This document shows, piece by piece, positions 44,254 to 56,800 of a DNA stretch of 64,000 nt. The notes beneath the pieces were generated by a model. It saw nothing but the letters and a program-made list of their open reading frames with translations. It did no database searches and was not told where the DNA came from. This DNA comes from Mesodorylaimus sp. YZB2_4. Lineage: Eukaryota; Nematoda; Enoplea; Dorylaimida; Dorylaimidae. A program made the translations under genes and the position numbers. Within the stretch, counting starts at the first letter, position 1; each line of letters starts with the position of its first letter. The stretch is from the NCBI GenBank assembly GCA_030248295.1, contig JASANH010000138.1, forward strand, positions 124,001 to 188,000, written 5' to 3'.

Positions 44254-46632
44254 ATGCGACGATACCTGAAGCAATATTTTAGACTCTCTTCAGATGGACC
44301 TTTGAATAGAACCATGCTCAAAGCATGTTTGTGTTCAAGAAACCTACGGATTTCTATTTTTGTAATCTTTGTAACCTTCTTGTTTGGAGAAATTTTAATT
44401 TACTATTTGACCCTGTATTCGTATTGTGCCTGGCCGAAGGACCCATCTTCAGCTTCCAGCGAAAGTTCTGTCAAGGCCATGATATTAGCTGACCCACATT
44501 TGCTCGGCGTGCGACACGGTCATTGGTTTGATAAACTACGAAGGTATGAAGAATGCTTTACTCTACCTTTACCTTGACCTTTACTCTATGCTTTACCTTG
44601 ACCGACGGAAAGGGCAGAAAGCGAGGAGTGATTGTAGCCTACTGCATGTTTGGGTGACAGCTGTGAGCCACTTGCTGTTTTCAGGGAATGGCAAATGGAA
44701 CGGGCATTTCAATCAGCGTTGATTCTGTTCAACCCCGATGTTGTATTTGTTTTGGGTAATGGCCGATTTTAGAAAGTGGTGCGAGTTAGGGCTTCGAAAC
44801 GTCCATTTCACATGCCAAATGTCAGGAAATAAGTGATTTCAGCGTTAGTCCCATAGGTATAGAGATGAAGGCTAGCGCCGACGTATCCACCAAATTGATT
44901 TTGTATTTAGCATAAGTTTCTTGTTCGAGTTTCACGATTCTAAAAATTCCGTGTTTGCTCGTTGTTTTAGGTGACTTATTTGACGAGGGCCAATGGGCAT
45001 CGCGAGAAGAAATCGAGACGTACGCTGCTCGGTTTTGGAAGATGTTCAACACACACGGTCGACCATTGTACGCGGCCGTGGGCAATCACGACATTGGATT
45101 TCATTATGCGTGGGTATATTGTTCTCAGACGGTCTCTGTCAGGCCAGGGGCAGACGGGCTGGCAATCCACGAGTCCTATGAATTCACCACGTTTTCTGCA
45201 GGACTTTTGGTTGGCGCGCTGAGCCAGTAATCTGAAGGGTGTAGCTTCGATTCCTACTGGGTCCATGTTTTGTTCTGTTTTTGTTTCTTGACTATTGGTA
45301 GTCTACAAAACTAACAGCAAATTTCTCACCCTTTTGGAAAGATTCCATGGTTGGGCATATTGCTTTCTGAGCGAACGGCACATCCTGGGTTCTATTCCCA
45401 CATTTGATCTTGGTAAACTACTGCTATGCTGATTAGGGTGAGTCACTGGTGTTGATGAGCTTGAGCTCTAGGTGACTCTAAGTATGCGCTCCCTGTGGAG
45501 CCTTGGTGGGGTTAAAGCATGCCGACTAATCTGTTAAGAAGCCAGTGCTCACAATGTAAGTTGATGGAGACACACTAGAAGCTGAAGCCTGGTCTCCAGC
45601 CTGATTGATGACAGGCAAGAGGCAACATGGTGGAGAGAGTTTGCTTATAAAAGCTTATATAAACTACTGAACCAACGTATGTTTCAGGATAACTGAACGA
45701 AAGCTTCGCTGGTTCTACGATGCGTTCCATTTGGAGTCGGTGCAATTGGTTCCAGTCAAGGGCGTCCTATTCGCACTGATCAACAGTATGGCATTCGAGG
45801 GCGATCACTGCCGCTTGTGTGGCGATGCAGAACGTAGATTAAATGATCTAAACAAAACACTTAGTTGCGTCAAGAAGGTATGCGATAACTGCGTATTCCC
45901 CAGGCTGATGGTCACTGTAGCATTTTTCAGCGTTCTAATAGCAGCGCTGATTGCGCCGGGTATCATCATGTACAGATCCCTGCATATAGTCGTCCAGTCT
46001 TGATGCAGGTAAACATGTGTAGGTCTGATATACAACGTGTTCTCATATTCTCTCCATGTACTTTTTCAGCATTTCCCATTGTACCGATTTTCGGAGGCCA
46101 TATGCAATGAGCCAGATGAAGCTCCTCCAGAAGAGAAGAACAAGCCTTTCAATCAGCGTTGGGACTGCTTGTCCGAAGAAGCTACAGACCTGGTATGTCT
46201 AATTGCTTCTTTCATTACGTCAAACACTTGAGTTCTTTTAATTCAGATTTTGAGCAAGCTGCAGCCACGAGTAGCTTTCGATGGTCATTCTCACTATGGC
46301 TGCCTAAGTTCGCACGATGCAGATGGTCAACGTATTCCGGAGTACACGGTCGGCTCGTTTTCGTGTCGGAACACAAAGAACCCTGGCTTCTTGTTGGTAG
46401 GCGGTTGTAGAGAAGGCCTCGTGGCCGAGCTTACTTTGAAGGTCTATTTTACTTTTTGCAGGCTACTTTCACATCAAAGGACTTTGCGGTCTCCAAATGC
46501 TTGAGCGTAAAAGAGAATACAGTCTATGCAATATACATTGTGATCATTGTAATCTTACCTGTCTGTTACCTGTTAGTTCACATTATGCATCACGTTTCAA
46601 GAATAGTACTGGCATATAGGAAACGAGTGTAA
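44254..46632 (+). CDS. MPPE1/PGAP5-like metallophosphoesterase
   Basis: Eight exons (44254-44543, 44685-44755, 44971-45109, 45688-45877, 45976-46008, 46070-46192, 46247-46396, 46462-46632) give 388 residues. An N-terminal membrane segment ([20 protein letters not shown]) is followed by the calcineurin-like phosphoesterase core: [33 protein letters not shown] and GHSHYG supply the metal ligands. A second membrane segment near the C-terminus ([19 protein letters not shown]) precedes a basic YRKRV end. PGAP5 removes an ethanolamine-phosphate side branch from GPI anchors during export from the ER. Exon 5 is a 33-base microexon ([11 protein letters not shown]). The 578-base fourth intron has polymerase III box-like sequences near 45215 and 45396. 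Confidence 0.9.
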
Positions 46633-46726
46633 CCTTTGGAATTGTAGTTGTAGATATAGTTATTCACAGAAAACCGATCACATGTTGTTTTGTCGCCTGT
46701 GAATCCTTACTTCTTTGTCCGAGAAA

Positions 46727-47501
46727 CTATAAACACAGTTGGAGGTCAGCAGTCGTCTTCAGTATCTCGAAGTTCTGTTTACCTGTGGGATGCGACTCGG
46801 GAACAGCCAGCCGATTCTCTTCGCTCGAGGATGATCTGAAGAGAGTGTGTCTGCTGACAGTGTCATCATCGTCGTCGTTATCGCTCTCGGTGACCTTGAT
46901 GCTGACCGCATCACCGGGTCGTTGACCAGTGTGCATGGCCTCCACAGTGCCCATCTGCTTGTCAGCTATTTCGTCGACAACTTGCACATTTTGTTTTGCG
47001 ACGTGGTCTTGATGATCCAGAGAGTGGTTGCCACTTGGCTTGGAGATTTTCCTTTGCTCTTCCAACTTTTTTCGGACTTTTTCTGAAACTGTGCGCTGAA
47101 TATCTGTGGTCAGAGGTGATTTGGAAGGACTTACCATTAGCTGATAGTTTCTGCTTGTTGTGGTTTTCGTAGTGGAGTTGGATGACCTGGTCGATGGGCA
47201 TACCGGACATGACGTCATCCACGATAGAGCTCGAATCACTGAGATCGCTGGCTTCGCTGTCTGGCCTGCTTGCGACTTTGGTCCTCCGAGCTTCGTCGTC
47301 GTCGAGAACCATTTGCAAGAGTTTTCCAGCACTGGTGCCCGGGTTGACCATCTGGGCCACTATGGGGAGCATTCTGGGTGTGGCCACATGGGAGCTGACT
47401 TCGCATGCCTTTTCGATTTCGCTTTGTGGCTTCTTCTCTTTCTTCGCGGCGTCACTTTTGATAAGCTTCCTGAAATAGTTTCTCTTTACACTAGGCAACA
47501 T
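46727..47501 (-). CDS. Unrecognised acidic/basic low-complexity protein
   Basis: Two exons, 47501-47135 and 47082-46727, joined in phase 1 give 240 residues. The N-terminus is basic (MLPSVKRNYFRKLIKSDAAK). A more conserved-looking middle reads RMLPIVAQMVNPGTSAGKLL and GMPIDQVIQLHYENHNKQK. The second exon is charged, with a poly-Asp run and Ser-rich RSSSSEENR. No signal peptide, membrane segment or known domain is visible. The start lies 141 bases from the divergent start of the OSBP-related gene, which suggests a shared promoter. Confidence 0.7.
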
Positions 47502-47642
47502 GCAATGGGACTGGACTCGTTATGCTGGTCACCTGTGCCCATTGTAAAGTAAGGCTCGTTCTTAAAGTGACTGCTACCAAATTCATTTCATGCCCGGGTG
47601 GCCTGTACGTGCGGTTGCTCTGGGACAAGGTCTTGGTTCGAC

Positions 47643-50600
47643 ATGTCGAAAAACACAGGTAAAACCCTTCTTTTGATTTGCAAATAAGCGAATATGGGGC
47701 TGTTTCATTTTTAGTGCCCAAATCGAAGCCATCGAAGAAAACTACAGTCAATGGACGCTTCCATCTGCTGATGGACTACAAGCCGGACGGCAAGTTTCCA
47801 GGGACGCCGAAGCAGTATTCCAGCGATTTCCACCTCCTGCGACACATGGTGCGCTGGGCTAAGGTAAGAGACAGGCGCATGATTTTTTATTCTGATCGGA
47901 ATAGTTTCTTCACCAGCGATACGGTGTGCTGCAAGAAGGAAGGATGCACATCTACGGAAGCAGGAATGAAGTAAGTAAAGGACTAATTTTCGATAGCTTT
48001 CGACTCGATACAATGGTTGTCAGAGAGACCGGAACCACGCTTGGCGGACTATCGATCTGGCTCGAAGCGTTGTCTCGTATCGAAATCAAGATCGCAAAAT
48101 TATCGTCAACACGACTGAGCCATCTGCCGAGATCTTCCGCTTCAAGGTAACACACGTTCGTTCCCCTGCCTATAGGCCTGACGAACGCCGCCGCTGCAGG
48201 TTACCGAAGAGGCCAAGTTCAACGATTGGGTCAATCAGCTGCGTGCTCATCGACTTTACGGACAAGCCAAGCAAGCGCCTCTGCCGAGTAAGCATTGTTT
48301 TTGAGTAACAGCAGCAACCTTTGAACAAGCATTTCAGAAGTGACTACCGACTCTGTCAGGACGTCTCCTCGTCCACCAGCCCCGCCGCAATCGATTCTGG
48401 ACTCCAAAAGCAAGTTATTCTGGGAGCTTTTTGGCTAGATCTTTATAAGGTCAATGTTGTAGTCGAAGAAGCGCAACGTCTTTTGACATCGTTGGACAAC
48501 ATTTTGGACAAATTGGAAGCGAATGCCAGCCAGTCCAGCGACCAAGACGCTCAGAAACCTCAAGCCGAGTATTTAGCGGTGGCGAGGGAAGGTAGGCTGC
48601 TGAGTTATACTATGCCAATACTGTTTAGCTCAGATTTACGGTTATTTTGTAGCTCAAATGAAATTCCACTCTCTGTTTGGACTGCTGGATGAACGCCATC
48701 GCATTAAGCAATGGCAACCGACTGCGAAACCAAGACCCCAGCTCCCAGCCCCAGCACCGTCGGAAAAGCCAAAACCAGTAGTGAAGCCGCCTACGTCTGT
48801 TCAAAGTGCGAAAAGCATCCCCAAGGCCGAGAAAAAATCTACCGCTGCGGCTCCGCTGGTCCCAGTGATTCCAAAAATGCCATCGCCATCAGCCAAAGCA
48901 GAAGTTCAGAAAGCGGTTATGCTGAAACCAGTAAGAATGCTGACATACTCTTCTAACGAGTGTTGTCTATGTCAGATTATTGTAGGCTCTTCTGGTTCCC
49001 TCCCTTCCTTCCGGAACCAGCTCAGGTACGTCGCATGGGGGAAAAACGGAAAGCGCGGCAACGGGCCCGTCGATTCCATCTCCGGTAGGTATTTTTTGAT
49101 GTTGCTGCGCATTTGCAACTTATTGCATCTTCAGGCCGCAGACGATCAAGTCACTTCGAACGAAGAGCAACCGTTGGACAACGTGTCAGAAGTGGACACT
49201 GACGCTTCAGTATCGGAGAAAGAACCAGGTGAACAAAGGGATATAGAGTATGTTTGCCAGCGGGAGACATTTGCTTTTTGATATAGCATCGCCAGTCACG
49301 AAGGTGCCCGTTTATCGACAGAAGCTTCCCGCGATCATGGGAGTGCAGCCATCGATTTTCCGAATCGCAATGGCGGCAATCGGAAGAGATGTGATGCAAT
49401 TCTCGCTGCCCGCTGCCATCATGGAACCCTTGAGCTTGCTGCAGGTATGAGAAAGAAATTTTCAGTGTGGAAAGAGAGCGAAGGACTCCATCGATTCAGG
49501 TCATGTGCGAAGAGCTGGAATACGCTGAGTTGTTGAACCAGGCCGCTGAAACGCGGGAGCCTCATTTGAGGATGGCCTACGTGGCATGTTTCGCCTGCTC
49601 ACGCTATGGTTCGACCGCATTTCGCTCGGGCAGGAAACCATTCAATCCACTGCTCGGCCAAACGTTCGAGTATCACAGCCCGCACCTCGGATGGCGTTTC
49701 ATCAGCGAGCAAGTATCGCATCGGCCCTCGGTGAGTGCCGGCTGCGCCGAAGGTCGCGGATGGACATGGTGGCAGGACTGCGAGCTGTTGATCTCTTATG
49801 GGGGCAACTCGATGGAAATCAAACCCGTCGGCACAGTGTACCTGCGCCTCGAACAGTATGCGTAGGGGATAGGGAGGCCAGGACCTGATGTTTTATGACA
49901 TGTTTCTTGTACAGGTCGAATGAAACGTACAAGTGGAACAAGGTCTTGTCATCGGTGAGTGGACTGCTGAGCGGAAGCTACGTACTCGACCACTACGGCG
50001 ACATGACTATCCATTGCACCGAATCCAAAATGACGGGGAAGGTGCACTTCAAGAAAGTGCGTCCCTTATCGCTATTTAGGCTTTTCGTGCCTTATTAGGT
50101 ATTTGTTGCCGCTTGTTGCATCTTCTAGGCGACCAAAGACAAGCGAGGCGTGATCGAAGGCAAAATAACCAACAGCAAAGGCAAGGTGCTCGAAACCATT
50201 TACGGCAGCTGGATTGACAGCTTTTACATTGGCAGCCCTGACGGAGACAACGCCCAGTGCGCGTGGCGATTGGGTAAGGCTCTTGCTGTCGACTAGCGGT
50301 AAGTTCCAGGTCTTCATAGCCAGAATTCCCTTCAGCTGCTTTGCCGCCGGAATCTGCCAAGTACTACGGCTACACTCGGTTCGCGATGTCGTTGAATGAG
50401 CTTCGTCCCGAAATCCATGGCACTTTGCCGAAAACGGACTCCCGTCATCGCCCAGATCAGAAGTAATCATACAGGAGGAGGGCAGGTATAGAGCACGTCT
50501 GAAGTCCAGTTTTGCATTAGGGCTCTAGAAATGGGTCGACCAGACGATTCGGACAAGATCAAAAAGGATCTGGAAGAAAGGCAACGGAAGAGGAGGAAAG

Positions 50601-50815
50601 AAGTGGAAAACGGCAACCGTTCTCAGTGGAAGCCTCTTTGGTTCAAGTAAGTGGTGCATCAGAATGTCCTCAACCTGGCAACATATATACAGCGGTTTTT
50701 TAGGCCAACGGAAAACACGGATCCGATGGCCGGAGCTCGCTGGAAGTTTAACGGCTTGTACTGGAAGGCCAAGGACAAAGAGTTCAAGGGCGTGAAGTTC
50801 TTGCCTCTGTGGTGA
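47643..50815 (+). CDS. OSBP-related lipid-transfer protein (ORP3/6/7-like)
   Basis: Seventeen exons (47643-47658, 47715-47863, 47917-47970, 48024-48146, 48200-48287, 48338-48409, 48463-48591, 48653-48930, 48986-49084, 49135-49228, 49287-49444, 49500-49855, 49915-50056, 50129-50273, 50336-50462, 50521-50646, 50704-50815) give 755 residues. The PH domain (about 25-155) ends in FNDWVNQLRAHRLYGQ, as in ORP3/6/7. A helical and Pro/Lys-rich linker follows. The ORD begins near 365 and has CEELEYAELLNQA, GRKPFNPLLGQTFE, GSWIDSFY and the C-terminal RPDQ...W..L segment. The family signature EQVSHHPP reads EQVSHRPS. ORPs exchange sterol, PS or PI4P at membrane contacts; an FFAT motif was not found. One intron is GC-AG. 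Confidence 0.92.
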
Positions 50816-50895
50816 AGCGATGCCAAGCTGTGCGCGCTTAACTGTGCTGTGCTGTGTTGCTGATCGATTGCATGCCTTGTTCTGCGTTGAGTGCA

Positions 50896-53800
50896 TTAGC
50901 AATATTCCAATGTCTGCAAGGCAGGAGCATACTTTGCCTTCCTCTTCAGCACGCGTTGTGCATCTGGGTAGTCGCGAATGGTCTCGTTGAGGTCGGTTTT
51001 ACTCAAGACGAACAGGTTGGAGAATCCTTTTGATCTAACGTCAGCTGTTCGTCGATTGCCGCCAGCTAATGCCAAGAGACTGAAATAAACGTCGTTGCAC
51101 TTTAGGGACTGAACTTGAATCTGTTTAGCACCTACCTGATTTCTCCGAAGACACTGCCTTCCCTCAAAGTGGCGAAGACGGTATCATTGTTCGGCCCGCC
51201 GACCACTTCCACGACTCCTTTGTTCACAATGTACATCTCCTTTCCCACTTCTCCCTATCGAATTAAAGCAGAATAAGCAGTGGCCAGGAGAATGTGATTG
51301 CTTCTGTTCGATTACCTTACGACATACGTAGTCGCCCGGCAAATAGAGCACCGGCTTCAATTTCAACACCAGATCTCTGAGAAGTGCTTTATCGCAGTCC
51401 TTCAACAAAAAGGTACTTCTGAAAACTGAGGTTTCCGAACTTCATGATCTCTGTATACAAAGGTCCTGACGTTGAGCCCAGCTCAATGGATCATCGAGGG
51501 AGGACCCAGACTATCTGACTGTGAGCATATGAACGAGATTCTTGTTACTTGCTGGATGGGTACCTGTCGCTGTGATGTTATTTTAGTTAGGCCGTTTCAG
51601 CTCTCACAAGTGCCATACGTATGGCAGAGAGCGGAACTAGTACTGTATCTGCTATGGTGACCAGCATTTATGCCATGCTGATCATGTAGGCGAAATCCTA
51701 ATTGCTACTTGCAAACATTTATACCATGTAATAGTTCCTGACCCCTGTTTCCTCGTGACCTGATAACTTACCTGAAACAGTTGCACTTTACTGAGTACTT
51801 GATAATGGACGGAAATAGCCAGATCTGTCTACAATAGTGGCGAGTGTCTTATCGAGCGTGCTGATTGCTTGCCTGCAAGTACCTACCTGCAGTTTGAAGG
51901 GCAACTTCTCCAGCATCATGTTTTCACCTAAAAATGGTCAATCCATGTTTCTGTGCTTGCAAGTGACTCATGAGAGATGGAGGTGGTACTTCGGAGACAA
52001 ACGTAGTCGTTGCCCAGAGGCAGTCGGATTGCGCTCTTGCTAGGAGCTAATTAATTTTTCGAGCAGCTAAGGGGAGTGGGCAAGCATGTGGCACAAGATG
52101 TTTTTGCGCGCACACTCGATGCTGGTGTAAGAAGCAGAGAGAGATGCCTGGGGTTCAAAGACGTCATTTTCAATTTCGGTGCCGCAGAGAGGATTCTGAA
52201 TTGAGATCAGTTTGGTTAAATGCTTTGTGGTCGTGCCGTGCCATATGCGTCGTGGAGATATCTTTGAAACCCATCTCTGATTACTCAAAACACGTTTTGA
52301 CCACCCCTTGACAATGTCGGGGGCCCAGCTCACAGTCTGTAAAGTAGTTTTTGCATTAATGCAAAACTTGCGCCTCCTCCTTATTACGCAGACTCAAGAA
52401 CGAGGTCTCGCTCGGATGGACGTATATGTATTGTTTGGTCCGACGCCAGTGCCGTAAGCAATCCTTCAAGTCCCGCTGTCTGATTTAAACGCATGCAATA
52501 TTATTCTTACCGCACATTGGTCCCGTGGATTTGTCCGGTAGACCTCGATAGCCACCAACTCATGCCAACCAGTAACTGGTACTCTCTTCGTTCAGTCTAG
52601 GCAAATCGGGCCATGATAAATTGCTCAAAGATGTGGAAAGGACGGAAGTGGAGGCGCGAGGGATTAAAAATAGTAAACTTATTATGGCGTAGATGAGGCA
52701 ACTAAAACCGGAAACGAAGTTTTATGCGCATAAATCCTTTCCAGAAAAACCTGATTTTGTCATCTCGATGTTTCTTTGAAAGAAATGATAGGCGGTTGTA
52801 AAAGGTCTCTCATCTGGCGAGGTCAAAAAATTGACCCCGTCAACTTTGACTTACTGTTTTCCTGGTGTATTATGTCGACATTCTGATGAGACAAGCCTTA
52901 TTAAATGCCACCTTGTCAGTGTATATGATAAGATCAGTCGAAAGGAGGTGCTTTGCTGTACGCAATTAGGAAGGCTATGACATTTCTAGTTGATCCGAGT
53001 TATCACGCTTGGCCACTCGTGTCCGTGGTGAGGGGAATGAATTGCTCGGGGATGTTCAAAGAAAGCGGCTCGTGTTCACGTAAGAGCCTAACTCATTTTA
53101 TTTTTCCGTCACCCTAAGAAAAACAGGTTGCTGAAGTCTCTTTTGTTACTTCGAGCCATAGCCTCATAAAAGGGCAGCGAAACAGGAAGTAGCTGTTTAC
53201 CTAGCTAGAAATTTGAATGGCCATAAGGGTAGACGGCAGTAAAAACAGCTGTGTTGTTACTCGTCTGTCTCAATATGACCTCGGGGTTAAGGTCTAGTAT
53301 TGGTCCAGCCTAGACTTGGTACCTGTAGGCTTGTGTTTGGTGTAATTGAGAATCTTAAAATAGAAAGTATGGGCGGACGTGGACGTGTGCTGGTGATCGG
53401 ATAAACTAACAAATTGGTATATGATTAGGCTCATCAGCACTGCCTTTGAGGAGTATGTAAATTGTAGAAGGAGCGTTGAAGAATGTCATTGTCATTATAC
53501 GCTTGAACTGGCACGTGTCAACAAGCACTCGGTGAGCTTGCTTCGCAGCAACGGGTCATAGCTACATAGTTTATGGAGAGGTATTGGAGAGCGTTTTTCT
53601 CGCTCATGTGTTTGCCCCCTGGCCTGCATCAGAGAATAAGCTGGCTAAAATCCACGTTGCCCTTTCTTTTTAGGTAAATAAGAAAAATGTCGTTGTTCAA
53701 TAACCGTGCGTAATTGTGAGAGAATGGGAGCCTGCAACTGACGCTACGAATGATCACGCTCGGCTAAGCTCTGCGCCATTCTAGCAAGTCCTTTTTGCCC

Positions 53801-56800
53801 AAGCCCGACCACCAAGGATTATGCTGGCCTATAGAGAAGGCTAGTACTCATACTTATACCCGTACGTAGTCCCATCATGTCAGTGATCGGTGTCGAGTCG
53901 TCGTATTACATGGACATTGCGCAGAATCTGCCAAGGACTAATTCTAACCGAACGTGGTCTCCCAAAATGTTTGCCCAGCAACATAATCGGGACGTGAATA
54001 AAATGGACCAATCGAATACCCATGCACTCGAGGATGATCTGCTGGTGGTGGCCGTATGGACAGTCATGGGCATATTCGGACTAGTCACTAATATTCTTAT
54101 TCTGGCTGGCATTTGTCAAAACAAAAAGTTACGTCAATCGACGTCCTATTGGCTGGTCATCAGCTTATCATTTTGCGATATCGGGATGCTGATAGTGTGC
54201 TTAGCGCACCTCATCCCGTCCACTATTCTACACGAGAAGTATGTGCAGATCATCGACTTCTCGAATGCTTTTGGAGTGTTCGTCTATGATGCATTCTGGT
54301 ACACTGGAGTGCTGCATTTGATGGTCATGTCGATCAATCGATACGTGAACATTTGCAGGCCAAAACATTACCTCGACTTATTTTCTCATTGTAAGACCAT
54401 ATCCATTATATTCCTACTGTACTGTATCGGCATAGCTCTGGCGGGTCCCGGTCTCTTTTCCTGTTGCTATCTAGTTTTTAACTATGACTTCTACGCCGGT
54501 CAGTACGAGCCACCCGATACTCCGTATCGGTACGTGGATATGGCCGTAAATGGGATGAGTGTGGCAATTATGACATTTTGCTACATTTGCATCGTGGTTC
54601 GTGTCCGTCGAAGTCGAATCATGTTGCAGCAGTACCGGAAGCTATGTAGGGAACAAACAAAGACTGCACTGGTTTATGCTAAATCGACGATAAGCGGAAG
54701 ACAGAACTCAGTTTCGCATAAACTAGCACGTCTTCTAAGACCGCATACGCCAGTGGCTAGTCGGCGCGAAGTAAGATTATTCTTTCAATTTGCTACCGTC
54801 TCGATTATATTCTTCCTAACTTTCTTCACCTGGAGTTGGCTGCCACACTTGTCCTCAGATTCGAAGTGGATTGGGTTCGCAGTCACATCACTATTTTTCG
54901 TCAATAACAGCATCAATCCAATTGTGTATTTAATTTTCAATTCAGTTCTACGAAGACAAATCCAGAAAATCTTCTGTCCCTTCAGTCACCCTGATAACAC
55001 AGCTACACGGCAGCGCAAACCTTACCAGACTGCAAATGCTAACAGACACGGATTAAGCCCTGGGGCAACTCCCGCCGCCGGTGCAGCTCACCGTGTGTCG
55101 ATTCTTCGTCGTTTAAGAAGCAACGCTAGTCTTCGACGTAGTGAGAGCGGGGATAACCAAACGTATCGACATGGTTACTGGCAAACGAGAAGACGATCGA
55201 TCGAACTCGACGATGATGCCAGATTGCTACGGACATCGGTCGAATCATTCAATGATACGACTGATCAGGGCACAGAAACCAATACCACTTGCAACCTGAT
55301 GGCTATGGCAGCTTTTTTGAACACCACTACCATAACAGGCGGGGTCTTGTTGAGGACAATACAAGAAGATGAGGAGCGAAGACGACTGGTCCCCGAAAGA
55401 GTAGAGACATCTTCTAAACTGTGCATGGGAGCAGATGAAAGAAAATCGAAGAATTCTAGCAATCAACGGAACGATTCGACGAAAGTGGACGAGCTGGGCA
55501 CGTATGTCACCTCTGCGGGAGAGGTTACCCCTGCGGAAAGTCAAGGTGAACTGGTTGAGTTACGAGATAGCTCTATGGAACCGTTGAACCCGGATCAAGT
55601 ACCTGGAGATGATGAATCGTCAGTCCACCTATGACTTGTATAGCTTTGTATTTTACATATTTAACAGGTGCTTTGAAATATTTACATCGTATGCTCTGTC
55701 GTAAACTCGTCGGGCTTATTGTGAATGCCTTGGGTGTGTGAGCTAATGCGCGCTGCGGCCATGTTCCCACATCGGCGTCTCGCAGCCGTGAGAGTTTAAT
55801 CAAAGGCCGCTTCCTTTCTTCTGCTTGGAGGAATCCGTTTGATTCACGTTTACCATTAAAAAAATGCATCTATCTCCGGTCTATTCTCCGCTACCTCATT
55901 CACCCGAGCCGAGCAATATGCCACGAGCATTCTTTGAGTGGTACTTGTGAAAATGAGCTGATGAGAAAATGTGCACTAAACTTTTTATGCGGCCTGGATG
56001 CCGGCTAGTTCTTTAAGGTTAGGCTTTGGATTATTCTGGAGGGTAAGTGGGTGTACCCGCACGAATATCACGTGCGAGAAGTTAGTTGCCGAAGGTAATT
56101 ACTGTAGGTCTGGCCAGAATGAGCATAGGTATGGAACAACTTACTCAACGTTTTTTGCTCCTGCCAAGTGTAAACGAACCATTGACGCACTTTATCGCGT
56201 GTCTCTTTCGGCAGGTTTAGTGCAGTACAGTAATCGAGGGCTGCATCCATGGTTTTACGAAAGGTCTCCTTATTCTTGTTCGCTGTAGCCACAATGTCCC
56301 TGATCTGAAAACCTCAGAGGAGGTGACTCTCAGTCTTCTTAAGTCTGCGGCCTGCGCACGTATCTCACCTGACCCAAGAGCAGAGCGAATACGAATACAC
56401 CCAGCATCCAGCATATGGTCATGTACGTGTACTCGATGAAGTTGGTGGGGTCCGGGTTGTTGCCGATGGATGTGGCCAATTTGGCAGCAAAATAGAAGCA
56501 GCGCAGGTATTGATTTCCTATCCCGTTGTATGTCCATTCGCTGCTTCCGATACCTTCCCATTTGGAGAGGAGATAATAGATACACCCATTGCAGTGGATC
56601 ATGTAAACCATGTAGCTGAGAGTTTTCGCGATTCTGGAAAGGTGAAGGTGAGCGCGTGGGAAAAGATCGACAGAGAGGGGAATACTTGTCAGTATGAGCT
56701 GACAGTGGATAAGCTATCGATCGTTAGTAAATGCAGACGTCAAGCTGGGATTTTGAAGCAAATGTGACCAGTGCTCTACTGTCGCCACGACTGTGTAGCT

